Source of the DNA: Pantoea alfalfae
GTDB lineage: Bacteria > Pseudomonadota > Gammaproteobacteria > Enterobacterales > Enterobacteriaceae
Assembly (NCBI RefSeq): GCF_019880205.1
Contig: NZ_CP082295.1
Span: 1 to 64,000 of the forward strand
Reading direction: 5' to 3'
DNA length: 64,000 nucleotides
How positions within the stretch are numbered: the stretch's first letter is position 1; every line of letters begins with the position of its first letter. Position numbers and translations under genes: made by a program. A model generated the notes under the pieces. It was not told the DNA's origin. It made no database searches and saw nothing but the letters and a program-made list of their open reading frames with translations. Of this stretch, positions 1 through 10,042 are shown piece after piece.

Positions 1-5
1 GAAAT

Positions 6-659
6 ATGTCCCGATTCATGCGTGGCGACAGCGTAGAGATCATGGCCGGCTTTCCGGACGACAGCATCGACTTCATTCTGACCGATCCACCATACCTCGT
101 TGGCTTTAAGGACCGCTCCGGCCGCTCAATCGCTAATGACGTGAGCGACGATTGGGTGCTGCCGGCCAGCCATGAAATGTATCGCGTGCTCAAAAACAAC
201 AGCCTGGCGGTGAGTTTCTACGGCTGGAACCGCGTGGACGTCTTCATGCAGGCATGGAAATCGGCGGGCTTTCGTGTCGTCGGGCACCTTGTATTCACCA
301 AAACCTACGCATCGAAATCGGCATTTGTCGGGTATCAGCATGAAAGCGCCTACCTGCTGGCCAAAGGGCGCCCACCGCTGCCGGCTAAGCCCTTACCTGA
401 CGTGATGCCCTGGCAGTACACGGGCAACCGGCACCACCCGACCGAAAAGCCGGTGAGCGTGTTACAGCCGCTGATCGAAACCTTCACGAAACCCGGAGAT
501 TTAATTCTGGACCCGTTTGCAGGCTCCGGCTCGACCTGCGTTGCCGCAGACCAGTGTGGCCGCCGCTGGATCGGTATCGAACTGCTTGAGCAATACCATA
601 CCGCCGGCCTGCGCCGCCTGGGAGAACTGCGCGCCGCCCGTTCTGCCCATGCCGCATAA
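6..659 (+). CDS. DNA methyltransferase (beta-class, plasmid type)
   Basis: Predicted S-adenosylmethionine-dependent N4-cytosine/N6-adenine DNA methyltransferase of 217 residues. The catalytic DPPY motif lies at residues 27-30 and the AdoMet-binding motif DPFAGSGST at 169-177, an order (IV before I) typical of the beta class. Length and sequence resemble the solitary DNA methylases common on enterobacterial conjugative plasmids. No restriction endonuclease is next to it, so it is probably an orphan or plasmid-protection enzyme; the target sequence cannot be read from the protein. The ATG is only five bases from the window edge, so its ribosome-binding site is not visible, but the N-terminus (MSRF) fits the family and the gene is probably complete. 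A small gene follows 33 bases downstream. Confidence 0.9.
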   Translation: MSRFMRGDSVEIMAGFPDDSIDFILTDPPYLVGFKDRSGRSIANDVSDDWVLPASHEMYRVLKNNSLAVSFYGWNRVDVFMQAWKSAGFRVVGHLVFTKTYASKSAFVGYQHESAYLLAKGRPPLPAKPLPDVMPWQYTGNRHHPTEKPVSVLQPLIETFTKPGDLILDPFAGSGSTCVAADQCGRRWIGIELLEQYHTAGLRRLGELRAARSAHAA

Positions 660-692
660 CATTTTCCGTAACCAGACCAAGAGGACAGCACC

Positions 693-923
693 ATGACAGA
701 CCAGATAATGACAACTGACAACACCGAGCTTACCGACGACATTAACGATCTGGAAGAATCACTTTACGAGTTTCACCTGCGGTTACGGGATATGACTAAG
801 CGGCATCTGTTCCGCGGCGCGGCGCCGGCACAGAAAATGGCCGGAATGCTGATCGAGCAGATCGATACCGAACTTGTGGCGCTGTACAGGCGCGCTGCCG
901 AGATGCGCGGGCACCTGAAATAA
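693..923 (+). CDS. small acidic protein, unknown function
   Basis: A 76-residue protein with no recognised domain. The N-terminal third is acidic (DDINDLEESL) and the rest looks helical. The ATG has a good Shine-Dalgarno (AAGAGGA) about 8 bases upstream, and the gene follows the methyltransferase closely on the same strand, so the two are probably co-transcribed. A perfect 19-bp hairpin overlaps its stop codon and would end the transcript. Small genes of this sort accompany the methylase on enterobacterial plasmids, but I cannot assign a role. Confidence 0.7.
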   Translation: MTDQIMTTDNTELTDDINDLEESLYEFHLRLRDMTKRHLFRGAAPAQKMAGMLIEQIDTELVALYRRAAEMRGHLK

Positions 924-963
924 CAGACAGCAGGCGGTCATTTTATGACCGCCTGCTGTCTGT
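923..963. terminator. perfect 19-bp hairpin after the methylase operon
   Basis: Arms 923-941 and 945-963 are exact inverted repeats around a 3-base loop (TTT). No long T run follows on either strand, so it may act as a processing or stalling structure, or be an imperfect terminator. Confidence 0.6.
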
Positions 964-990
964 GCGCGGATACTGCCGCTGCTGCGCTTT

Positions 991-1034
991 TGTCCACAGG
1001 GTTATAGCCAGGGTATGCACCCGGGCTGTGGACA
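991..1034. repeat. inverted repeat TGTCCACAG / CTGTGGACA
   Basis: Nine-base exact arms at 991-999 and 1026-1034 flank a GC-rich 26-base centre. The arms contain TGTCCACA, close to a DnaA-box or primosome-like sequence, but I cannot assign a function. It lies in the 410-base stretch between the methylase operon and the transposase, where I see no convincing gene. Confidence 0.4.
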
Positions 1035-1189
1035 GAATGAAATAAGGAAGTTGCTGCGCGCCGCTATATTCCGCCTTGCGGCGGGACAGGGCAGAAAACC
1101 GGGTCCGTGCGGACTGCGGCCGGTGCCGTGACTTCACTTTAGCCCGGCCGCTCGTGTTCAAGAGATCGCTTCGCTCGCCATCCTTGTAT

Positions 1190-2350
<1,161 letters not shown>

Positions 2351-2386
2351 TGATACGTAACACTATTCAATCCGAACGAATACATG

Positions 2387-2410
2387 GTCCGCTTTGTGCC
2401 AGAAGCGGAC
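2387..2410. repeat. short hairpin repeat (GTCCGCTT...AAGCGGAC)
   Basis: Eight-base arms at 2387-2394 and 2403-2410 around an 8-base loop. A copy differing at one of 24 positions occurs at 13646-13669, so this is a dispersed repeat, not a gene-specific terminator. Confidence 0.7.
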
Positions 2411-2494
2411 ACTACTGAACTGAACAGGTCAACTCTTGCGGCAGCAGCGCCGCCACGTATAGTGATCTAATGAAAATCAGGAATACTGCCAGAT

Positions 2495-3442
2495 TTATGG
2501 CCGCCCCTCATTGCTGCGGCTTTCAGCCGCAATTTCTTCGCGCAACACATCAATGAGCTCTCTTAGCCCCTGAGGAATGCGTCGGTGTCCAGGGTAATAC
2601 AGATGCATAGCCGGTTCTATTGGAGCCCAGTCAGGCAACACGATCCTCAGACTGCCTTCCCGGATATAATGTGATACCCGGTTTTCCAGACAATACGCAA
2701 TGCCGGTTCCTGCAAGGGCAAGCTCAATGGCTAACGCTGTCTCACTGACACAAATCTGTCCAGGGACATCGATTGCACGATCATCATCCCCCTTGCTGAA
2801 TTCCCATTTATAGATTATCCCCTGGCCCGTTCGCAGCTGAATACAGGAGTGAGCGCGCAAATCATCCGGCGTGGCAGGAAGGGAACGATGATAGAGGTAA
2901 CGCGGAGACGCGACGGCAACCCATTTCAATTCAGGGCCCAGTTTGACGGCAACTAAATCCTCAGGAACTGTCCCGCCAAATCGAATGCCAGCATCAAACC
3001 CCTCAGAAACAATATCCACCATTCGATCATCAACGCTGACTTCTACTTCAACTTCTGGATACTGACTCAGAAATTTCGGCAGGTGACGAGCCATAATTAA
3101 CCTTGCCCCGTCACTCAGGACGTTCATTCGTAACCGCCCGACTGGCCGATCACGCATCCGGTTAATTTCGTCTAAAGCGTCCCCTATTTCACGAAAGCCT
3201 GCATCCAGCCGCAGGGCCAGGCTTGCACCCGCTTCGGTCGGAGCAACCGTACGGCTCGTACGGTTCAGCAACCGAACACCCAGGCGCGTTTCAAGATTAC
3301 GCACTGCGTGGCTGAGAGCAGAGGTGGTGATCCCAAGCTCAACGGCAGCTTTGGTGAAGCTGCGTAATCGTTCAACAACGCGAAAAGCATTCAAATCTGC
3401 CAGATCGCTACGTGAAAGACGGGGAGTAGGTGTGACTGACAT
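2495..3442 (-). CDS. LysR-family transcriptional regulator
   Basis: DNA-binding regulator of 315 residues, normal LysR length. The winged helix-turn-helix covers about residues 14-75 (LNAFRVVERLRSFTKAAVELGITTSALSHAVRNLE). The substrate-binding domain fills the rest, with SVDDRMVDIVSEGFDAGIRFG typical of the subgroup that often controls adjacent oxidoreductases. It is transcribed divergently from the metallophosphoesterase at 3608, so it may control that gene, itself, or the downstream MFS/SDR genes. The effector is unknown. The frame is intact and the start agrees with the family. Confidence 0.9.
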   Translation of the reverse strand: MSVTPTPRLSRSDLADLNAFRVVERLRSFTKAAVELGITTSALSHAVRNLETRLGVRLLNRTSRTVAPTEAGASLALRLDAGFREIGDALDEINRMRDRPVGRLRMNVLSDGARLIMARHLPKFLSQYPEVEVEVSVDDRMVDIVSEGFDAGIRFGGTVPEDLVAVKLGPELKWVAVASPRYLYHRSLPATPDDLRAHSCIQLRTGQGIIYKWEFSKGDDDRAIDVPGQICVSETALAIELALAGTGIAYCLENRVSHYIREGSLRIVLPDWAPIEPAMHLYYPGHRRIPQGLRELIDVLREEIAAESRSNEGRP

Positions 3443-3607
3443 AAAAGCGCCTTCTATACGTGAGAAAAATTCAACGCCCCATTGCAGGACACTAAATATA
3501 ACCCGATCTCAAAGGTAATAAGTTTAGTTAAATTCACAAATTATATGCAACCAGTACAATGTCTCTGTGACAGTCGGACGGTTACATTTCAGTCTGGAGA
3601 TGAAAGG

Positions 3608-4723
3608 ATGTTTCACGTATGGACACTGCTCCCGGCAGTGTATGTATACCTGCGCTTTATAAAGAAGCTGAAATGCAGTAATAAAATCCAGATGTTACTG
3701 GTCCTTTTTATAGCGGTAGTATGTGAATTTCATTTACTGAGCCGTCTCGTCTTTGGCACGATGTTTTCTCCCGAACTGCCCCAACCGATCATGATCGTTC
3801 TTGGATGGATTTTTGGCAGCGTTATATTTTTAGCCATCATGCTGTTGCTTCAGGACAGCTGTTTTATTTTTTGTCGTGTCTTTCTACATCGTTCCGTTAC
3901 AGGCAGAGCGGGTGGAAGGATGCTAATGCTGGTTGCTTCATGTCTGCTTGCCGCAGCGGGTGTGCATAACGCCGTAAAAACGCCTGGTGTACAACGTTCT
4001 GAACTTACGCTCAGGAAGCTGCCGCGTGAATTTGATGGCTTTACCATTGTGCAACTGACCGATCTTCATGCCAGCCGCCTCCTGCCTCATTCATGGATGC
4101 AGAGCGTGATGGATAAGGCCAATGCACTTCATCCTGATCTGATTGTAGTTACCGGTGATATAGCTGACGGGACGGTCAGGAACCGCCGGGCTGATGTATC
4201 CCCCCTGTCCTCTTTGAAGGCGCCTTATGGGGTATATGCCATTACGGGTAATCATGAATATTACTTCAACGCTGCCGCCTGGACGGAGGAATACACACGG
4301 CTTGGCCTGCGTTTCCTCAACAACTCACATGTCCGTCTGTCAAAAGGTGGCACCTCGATTGTTCTGGCTGGCGTAACTGATGAAGTAGCGCCTGAGTATG
4401 GCGGCGAGGGACCTGACCTTATGAAAGCACTAAGTGGAGAGTCCGTAGAAGACACTGTAATCCTGCTGAATCATCGGCCAGGCTCTGCTGCATACAGCGC
4501 GATCACCGGCGTAAGTCTTCAGCTCTCAGGTCACACTCACGGCGGCATGATTAGTGGACTTGATACAGTCGCAGCACCTGCGAATAACGGTTTTGTGTCA
4601 GGCCTCTATCAGGTCGGGGATATGGCACTTTACGTCAGTAATGGTGCCGGACTGTGGAATGGGTTCCCGCTGCGACTGGGAAAACCTTCTGAAATTACCT
4701 TCATTACATTACACGCACCGTAA
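3608..4723 (+). CDS. membrane-anchored metallophosphoesterase (YaeI/YkuE-like)
   Basis: Predicted calcineurin-like phosphoesterase of 371 residues. About 130 N-terminal residues hold several hydrophobic membrane segments. The catalytic domain then shows the metal-binding blocks in order: DLHAS, GDIADG, GNHEYYF, LNHRP and SGHTHGG. Family members hydrolyse phosphodiesters or phosphomonoesters, some acting on lipid pyrophosphates; the substrate here is unknown. The start at 3608 is chosen for its GGAG eight bases upstream, whereas the frame could open earlier at 3482 without a good ribosome-binding site. It is divergent from the LysR gene and about 245 bases before the MFS gene. Confidence 0.85.
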   Translation: MFHVWTLLPAVYVYLRFIKKLKCSNKIQMLLVLFIAVVCEFHLLSRLVFGTMFSPELPQPIMIVLGWIFGSVIFLAIMLLLQDSCFIFCRVFLHRSVTGRAGGRMLMLVASCLLAAAGVHNAVKTPGVQRSELTLRKLPREFDGFTIVQLTDLHASRLLPHSWMQSVMDKANALHPDLIVVTGDIADGTVRNRRADVSPLSSLKAPYGVYAITGNHEYYFNAAAWTEEYTRLGLRFLNNSHVRLSKGGTSIVLAGVTDEVAPEYGGEGPDLMKALSGESVEDTVILLNHRPGSAAYSAITGVSLQLSGHTHGGMISGLDTVAAPANNGFVSGLYQVGDMALYVSNGAGLWNGFPLRLGKPSEITFITLHAP

Positions 4724-4861
4724 CCTGGCCACTATGGTTGAATATAAGTCAATGAATCAAGGTATCTATTTCAACAATATCGGCCTGGAGCTGAGTTATA
4801 GTTTACTTAGTTTCAACTATATCACTGCATTTTCTCAGCTTAACCGCTAACAGAGATAATA

Positions 4862-4908
4862 TCAGCCCTTTTGGCTGAGAACTGCTGTTCTTCAAAGAGC
4901 AGCGGTTC
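4862..4908. terminator. two adjacent hairpins between phosphoesterase and MFS gene
   Basis: TCAGCC (4862-4867) pairs with GGCTGA (4873-4878), and a second imperfect hairpin occupies about 4879-4908. There is no strong T run, so this may be an attenuator or weak terminator. Confidence 0.35.
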
Positions 4909-4969
4909 CCTTTCAGGATTCCTGACTAACTGAAGTGACAATCTTTCAGCTTCTGGAGGCGCTCAGGTT

Positions 4970-6172
4970 ATGACCGAACACACATACAGCGACGGGCAGA
5001 GTCGGGTGAAAGCCCCTTCTGGCCTGCTCCCTGCCATGCTTGCTCTTGGCTCCGGTGGACTGTGTATAGGAACCGGTGAATTTGCGCCGATGAGTCTGCT
5101 TCCCGCCCTTGCTAAAGGAACCGGTGTTTCAGTGCCTGCTGCCGGAGCCTATATCAGTGCCTATGCTGCAGGCGTGGTTATTGGTGCACCGGCTATCGCT
5201 GTACTGGCTGCGCGCTTACCACGAAAGGCGCTGCTGCTGCTGCTGCTTGTTATTGCGCTTATCGGCTACGGCTGTAGTGCTGCAGCCTGGAGCTATTCAT
5301 CTATGCTCTCAGCGCGTTTTATTGCCGGGCTACCTCACGGCGCGTGGTATGGCGTTGCTGCCCTCGTTGCTGCATCCATGGTGCCTGCAGAACAAAAAGC
5401 GCGTTATATCGGTTATGTCATGCTCGGCCTTGCCATTGCGAATGTTGCAGGTGTGCCGCTGGTAACCTGGGCAGGACAATCGCTCGGATGGCGGATGTCG
5501 TTTTCGGTGGTCACTGCCGGTCTGGTGCTGACCGGCGTTATGGTCTCGCTTTTTGTTCCAGCGGTGCCGGCCGATCGCAAAGCCTCCCCCCTGAAAGAGC
5601 TGAGTGCTTTGCGCAGCCCCCAAGTACTTATGACGTTTGCTGTAGCGTCTGTAGGCTTTGCTGGCATGTTCGCCGTATACAGTTTTATTACGCCAGCTCT
5701 GACAGAGGTGAGCGGATTTAAGCTTTCGTCAGTTCCGTGGATTCTGGTGCTCTGGGGCGTGGGAATGGCAACGGGCAATATTATTGGTGGACGGGTGGCC
5801 GACAAGGCTCCTGTACCGGCCATTTACGGCATGTTGTTCTGGAATCTGATTACGCTTGCTCTGTTCGCCCTGGTATCCCAATGGAAAGTACCTGCGCTCA
5901 TTACGCTCTTTTTACTGGGTAACGGGTTCTCGCTGGTGCCTGCACTGCAGTCACACATGATGAACATTGCCGGTGACGCACAGACACTTGCCTCATCGCT
6001 CACGCACAGCGCGTTTAATATTTCTAATGCGCTGGGTGCGGCATTTGGCGGGCTGGCCATCGCGTCCGGCGGATCGTGGATTTCAACGGGCTGGGTTGGC
6101 GCAGCTTTTGCCGTCATTGCACTTGTCCTGATGTTTCTCTCAGTACACATCACCAGAAGGAGTCAGTCATGA
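4970..6172 (+). CDS. MFS efflux transporter (DHA1, AraJ/YdhP-like)
   Basis: Inner-membrane drug:H+ antiporter-type major facilitator of 400 residues with about twelve hydrophobic segments. The N-terminal block GTGEFAPMSLLPALA and the following SAYAAGVVIGAP are typical of the AraJ/YdhP group of sugar- or drug-efflux proteins. The start at 4970 has GGAGG-like bases (TCTGGAGGCGC) about 8 bases upstream. Its stop overlaps the start of the next gene in an ATGA tetranucleotide, so it is translationally coupled to the SDR oxidoreductase. Substrate unknown. Confidence 0.88.
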   Translation: MTEHTYSDGQSRVKAPSGLLPAMLALGSGGLCIGTGEFAPMSLLPALAKGTGVSVPAAGAYISAYAAGVVIGAPAIAVLAARLPRKALLLLLLVIALIGYGCSAAAWSYSSMLSARFIAGLPHGAWYGVAALVAASMVPAEQKARYIGYVMLGLAIANVAGVPLVTWAGQSLGWRMSFSVVTAGLVLTGVMVSLFVPAVPADRKASPLKELSALRSPQVLMTFAVASVGFAGMFAVYSFITPALTEVSGFKLSSVPWILVLWGVGMATGNIIGGRVADKAPVPAIYGMLFWNLITLALFALVSQWKVPALITLFLLGNGFSLVPALQSHMMNIAGDAQTLASSLTHSAFNISNALGAAFGGLAIASGGSWISTGWVGAAFAVIALVLMFLSVHITRRSQS

Positions 6173-7008
6173 CTGAATCAGTAATTAAGGCTGGCCGCGT
6201 TGCGGTCATTACCGGTGCGGCAAAAGGAATAGGCGCCGCCGCCGCACGTCGCTTTGCGCAGGAAGGTATGCGCCTGAGTTTGTTTGATCGTGATTGCGCT
6301 GCGCTGGAGGCTCTGGCAAAGACACTGAACACTGAATACCGGCTGGTCACAGGGGACGTCACGAACGAACAGGATCTGATGCGTCTGCGGGACATTACCT
6401 TGAATGAGTTCGGCGAGGTGGCACTGCTGATGAACAACGCCGGCATAAAGCAGGGCGGCGGGCCATGGGATGCACCTGCGGACTGGCGCATTCAGATAGA
6501 GTCGAACCTCCTCTCCATGGTTACAGTGCAGCACCTTTTTGTACCCGCCATGCTGGGTATGAACAAAAGGGCGGCTATTGTGAACCTGGGCTCAAAAGAA
6601 GGTATCACTACACCACCTGGAAACGCGGCTTACAGCGCAGCGAAGGCTGGTATCAAGGTGCTGACTGAACAGCTGGCGCATGAGCTGAGAAACGTAGCCG
6701 GAGACAGGATAACCGCGCACCTGCTGGTTCCTGGCTTTACCTGGACTGATATGAACTTTCCGGGTATGCAGCCGGATAAAGACAGTAAGCCGGCTGAGGC
6801 GTGGACGCCTGACCAGGTAATCGAACACTTTGTAGAGCGCTATGAGCAGGGCGATTTTTATATTATCTGTCCGGATAACGCTGTCAGCCCCGAAATGGAT
6901 GCAAAGCGTATTACCTGGTCCTTTCAGGACATTATCGAAAACCGGCCTGCGTTGTCCCGCTGGCATTTCCAGTGGAAAGGCGCATTCAGCCAGTGGATGA
7001 ATAAATAA
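6169..7008 (+). CDS. SDR-family oxidoreductase
   Basis: Classical short-chain dehydrogenase/reductase of 279 residues. It shows the Rossmann motif TGAAKGIG near the N-terminus, NNAG, a candidate serine in NLGSKEG and the catalytic YSAAK. The start at 6169 overlaps the MFS stop by four bases and has AAGGAG upstream; a longer frame opening inside the MFS gene is rejected. NAD(P)H-dependent reduction or oxidation of a small carbonyl/alcohol is expected, substrate unknown. Coupling to an exporter suggests modification and efflux of the same class of compound. Confidence 0.88.
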   Translation: MTESVIKAGRVAVITGAAKGIGAAAARRFAQEGMRLSLFDRDCAALEALAKTLNTEYRLVTGDVTNEQDLMRLRDITLNEFGEVALLMNNAGIKQGGGPWDAPADWRIQIESNLLSMVTVQHLFVPAMLGMNKRAAIVNLGSKEGITTPPGNAAYSAAKAGIKVLTEQLAHELRNVAGDRITAHLLVPGFTWTDMNFPGMQPDKDSKPAEAWTPDQVIEHFVERYEQGDFYIICPDNAVSPEMDAKRITWSFQDIIENRPALSRWHFQWKGAFSQWMNK

Positions 7009-7081
7009 ACTACGGTTGCCAGTAATGTCGGGCGCTGGCCCGGTTTTGACGATCGCGTTTATCTGAGGGCAGGAAGGACAA

Positions 7082-7789
7082 ATGAGTATTATACAAAAAG
7101 AGACTTTTTACTGTTGTGGCGAAACACGACTTAGGGGCGTTCTTGTCTATGACGCCGACAGTCAGCGGCAACGTCCGGGTATCGTTCTTGCGCCAAACAT
7201 GATGGGCATTACTGAGTCGAACAGAGAGCATGCGGTAAGAGTGGCACAGGAAGGCTATATTGTCCTGATTGCCGATTTATATGGCTCTCTGCCTGCCACC
7301 GCGGAAAAGGCTTCAGCTGAAATGAATGCGCTCAAGGATACGGCTGAAGAACGAAACAGGATGAAAGCCGCACTCCAGGCCCTGGCTGCAAATCCCCTGA
7401 CAGATGCGTCCAGACTCGGAGCCATAGGCTTTTGTTACGGTGGCCACTGTGTGCTGGAACTTGCCCGCAGTGGGGCGCCGTTGCGCGTTACTGTCTGTAT
7501 TCATGGGACACTCAGTACGCAACAGCCGGCCGTCAGAGGGGATATCAGAGGACAGGTTTTAGTTCTTAACGGGGCGGGCGACCCCTTCGTTTCTCCGGAT
7601 CAGATTGCGCAGTTCAGTCATGAAATGGCTTCTGCAGGTGCAGGCTTTCAGCTGGTAAATTACGCAGGGGCGGTGCATTCATTTACCTATCCGCGTGCGG
7701 ATATTCCGGGGAAAATGCAATATAACGAGAACGTCAGCAACCGTGCGTTTCGGATGGCGTTTTATGTGCTTGCCGATGCCTTCTTATAA
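7082..7789 (+). CDS. dienelactone hydrolase family protein
   Basis: Alpha/beta hydrolase of 235 residues with the Cys-Asp-His triad of dienelactone hydrolases: C118 in GFCYGG, D167 in NGAGDPF and H199 in GAVHSF. Family members open lactones, as in chloroaromatic degradation, though many enterobacterial members have unknown substrates. AGGAAGGAC lies just upstream of the ATG. It follows the SDR gene by about 70 bases on the same strand and probably belongs to the same transcription unit (MFS-SDR-DLH). Confidence 0.87.
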   Translation: MSIIQKETFYCCGETRLRGVLVYDADSQRQRPGIVLAPNMMGITESNREHAVRVAQEGYIVLIADLYGSLPATAEKASAEMNALKDTAEERNRMKAALQALAANPLTDASRLGAIGFCYGGHCVLELARSGAPLRVTVCIHGTLSTQQPAVRGDIRGQVLVLNGAGDPFVSPDQIAQFSHEMASAGAGFQLVNYAGAVHSFTYPRADIPGKMQYNENVSNRAFRMAFYVLADAFL

Positions 7790-7984
7790 TGCTCTTGCGA
7801 ATATATCATCTGCTACTGGCAGGAGATGAGTTTTAAAATGGCTGTATTTACGCCTCATTAAAAATGGAGTGGTAACACTTTGATGATGAGAACCCGGAAA
7901 AAGCTGGAGAAATGTACAGATTGAATCTGTAATCTATACACCATGATGCCGCCTTATTTTTTTATTTATGTCATTGCAGATTAA

Positions 7985-8014
7985 GTATCGGCCGATCTTC
8001 AGACCGGCCGATAC
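7985..8014. terminator. 10-bp hairpin between convergent genes
   Basis: GTATCGGCCG (7985-7994) pairs exactly with CGGCCGATAC (8005-8014) around a 10-base loop. It sits between the convergent hydrolase and SDR genes and could end both transcripts, although no strong T run is visible. Confidence 0.5.
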
Positions 8015-8039
8015 AATGTTCATTTACCGGTAAAATAAC

Positions 8040-8837
8040 TTATTTTTTACTGGCTGAACCCGGTTCAGAAATAATGCGATGACGCTGCGCTTTTTGCGAC
8101 TCGCTTTGCAGACGATTCAGCACATCTCCCTCATGCTCAGCCTCATCATTACCGTATACATACTCATGCCCACTCATCAGGGCATACCAGGCCCGTTCTG
8201 CCACTTCCGCTGGCTTGGTCGTCTGAGCGGCGCCAACGCTGGTATCGGACTGGCCAGCGTTTTTAAAGAAGTTAGTCTCAGTAGCGCCAGGCATCAGGAG
8301 AGTCATGTTCAGGCCTGCGCCCTTTAGCTCATTACGGATCGCCCAGTAAAATGAGTTAACAAAGGCTTTTGACGCCCCGTAAACAGCCTCAAAAGGGATA
8401 GGCGCCGTACCTGAAACAGAAGAGGTCATGAGAACATGTCCCCCGCCCCGCTTAATCATGTCCGGCAAGAAAATTTTGGACATATGTACGTAAGAATCAA
8501 CATTCAAGCGGATGAGCTGAAGCTCTTTTTCAAGTTCGGTGCCGCCGATAAAACAGCCACCCAGTCCCTGCCCAGCGTTAATAACCAGAGCGTCAATGTG
8601 GTGCCCGCCGTCATCGATTTTCTTTTTAAGCAACTCAACTTCTTCAAAGCGGCTGAGATCGGCTGAGAAGGCGTGCACGGTGCCCCCAGACTGACGAAAC
8701 TCATTACATGCATTGTTCAGCTTCTCTTCATTTCTTGCCACAGCAATAATATCGTAACCATTTTTGGCAAAGATTTTTGCCAGCTCAAACCCAATTCCGT
8801 TAGATGCCCCGGTAATAAAAGCCAGTTTCTTGCTCAT
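8040..8837 (-). CDS. SDR-family oxidoreductase
   Basis: Short-chain dehydrogenase/reductase of 265 residues with TGASNGIG near the N-terminus, NAGQG, the catalytic serine in MTSSVSG and YGASK. The start MSKKLAF at 8837 is preferred because AAGGAAAG precedes it; the frame can be extended nine residues to 8864 without a better site. The C-terminal 40 residues are basic and polar (LNRLQSESQKAQRHR). It is divergent from a second, distinct SDR gene at 9117 across an AT-rich 280-base promoter region. Substrate unknown. Confidence 0.88.
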   Translation of the reverse strand: MSKKLAFITGASNGIGFELAKIFAKNGYDIIAVARNEEKLNNACNEFRQSGGTVHAFSADLSRFEEVELLKKKIDDGGHHIDALVINAGQGLGGCFIGGTELEKELQLIRLNVDSYVHMSKIFLPDMIKRGGGHVLMTSSVSGTAPIPFEAVYGASKAFVNSFYWAIRNELKGAGLNMTLLMPGATETNFFKNAGQSDTSVGAAQTTKPAEVAERAWYALMSGHEYVYGNDEAEHEGDVLNRLQSESQKAQRHRIISEPGSASKK

Positions 8838-9116
8838 TTCTCTTTCCTTTATTTGTGAATTCACGGTAAGCCTGGCAGGTAAAATGAGAAGTTGAAGCCG
8901 GAAAAGGACTAAGAAATACCTCTGACAGAGATTTAAATAAAAAACTCAATAAAATCAATATACTGCAATAGTTGATTTTTATTCAATGCTATATTGAGTG
9001 GATTAAAATGGTTTTTCTGAAATTAATGCCACACTTTGTGCGTTGCTTTTCCATATTTCATAACAAACATATGCATTCATTTTTTTAGTCAACTTAAAGC
9101 CAGGAGTGTTTTATAT

Positions 9117-9860
9117 ATGTCGTTGAATAAAGAGACCGTCACTGTCATTACCGGTGCATCGTCAGGTATTGGAGCGGCTACCGCTCGCAGGCTTGCGCAG
9201 TCCGGCACCCGTATTGTCCTTGCTGCGCGAAGTGAAGAAAAACTGAAAAAAATAACAGATGAGATTAACGAAAAGGGTGGGCATGCAGAGTTTCGCATTA
9301 CAGACGTAACGGACAAGCAGGATGTATTTAACCTGATTAGTGGCGTGACAGACAAATACGGACGTATTGATCATCTCATCAATAATGCGGGGCTGATGCT
9401 TTTTTCCGACTGGGCAGATGTGGCAGTAGAAGACTGGAATAAGATGATTGACACCAATATTCACGGCTATCTGAATGCCATAGCAGCCACGCTGCCGGTG
9501 TTTCTGGAACAGAAACGCGGTCATATTCTCAATATGAGCTCCGTCGCGGGCCTGCACACTGGTGCATCCAGCGGCGTTTACAGCGCAACCAAATTTTTTA
9601 TCCGCGGCGTCACCGAAAGCCTGAGAAAAGAAGTTGGCGTGACGAACGGCATTCAGGTGTCTATGGTCAGTCCGGGCGTTATCGATACGGGCTGGGCCGA
9701 CAAAGTAAATAACAGCAAAGGCAAAGAAGCTGCTCAAAAACTCAATGAAATTGCCATTACACCTGAGCAGGTGGCTGATGCCGTCGCTTTCGTGCTCGAT
9801 AAGCCGAAAGATCTTACCATTAACGATATCGTGATCCATCCCACGCGTCAGGACTGGTAA
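9117..9860 (+). CDS. SDR-family oxidoreductase
   Basis: Short-chain dehydrogenase/reductase of 247 residues with TGASSGIG, NNAG, catalytic serine in MSSVAG and YSATK. The start at 9117 has CAGGAG about ten bases upstream; the earlier in-frame ATG at 9036 lies in AT-rich promoter sequence. This is the common enterobacterial clavulanate-dehydrogenase-like or YdfG-like type, but the substrate cannot be inferred. It is transcribed away from the SDR at 8040-8837 and is separated from the next gene by about 180 bases. Confidence 0.88.
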   Translation: MSLNKETVTVITGASSGIGAATARRLAQSGTRIVLAARSEEKLKKITDEINEKGGHAEFRITDVTDKQDVFNLISGVTDKYGRIDHLINNAGLMLFSDWADVAVEDWNKMIDTNIHGYLNAIAATLPVFLEQKRGHILNMSSVAGLHTGASSGVYSATKFFIRGVTESLRKEVGVTNGIQVSMVSPGVIDTGWADKVNNSKGKEAAQKLNEIAITPEQVADAVAFVLDKPKDLTINDIVIHPTRQDW

Positions 9861-10042
9861 TTTTGCATTCAACAACCGTAAGCCGTCTCTGCGCGGTAAA
9901 GCGGACAAGTTACTCTGGCTGTTCTGATCCAGATAAAAGGATTGTATGCATTTTACTCTGGATGCACAGCCAGCTTTCCGATAATTCGTTACGGTCGTTT
10001 ATGCGCCCCTACGACCGGAGTTTTTTATAAGGAGATCTGACA

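Noticed and set aside
943..1161. 72-codon minus-strand frame before the transposase
   Set aside because: It overlaps the strong hairpin and dyads, has no good ribosome-binding site and gives a very basic, low-complexity protein. Probably non-coding leading-region DNA.
4554..4850. 98-codon plus-strand frame overlapping the phosphoesterase end
   Set aside because: It shares DNA with the clearly coding phosphoesterase frame and shows no family features.
9162..9908. 248-codon minus-strand frame opposite the SDR gene
   Set aside because: It mirrors a clear SDR with all motifs on the plus strand and has no recognisable domain.
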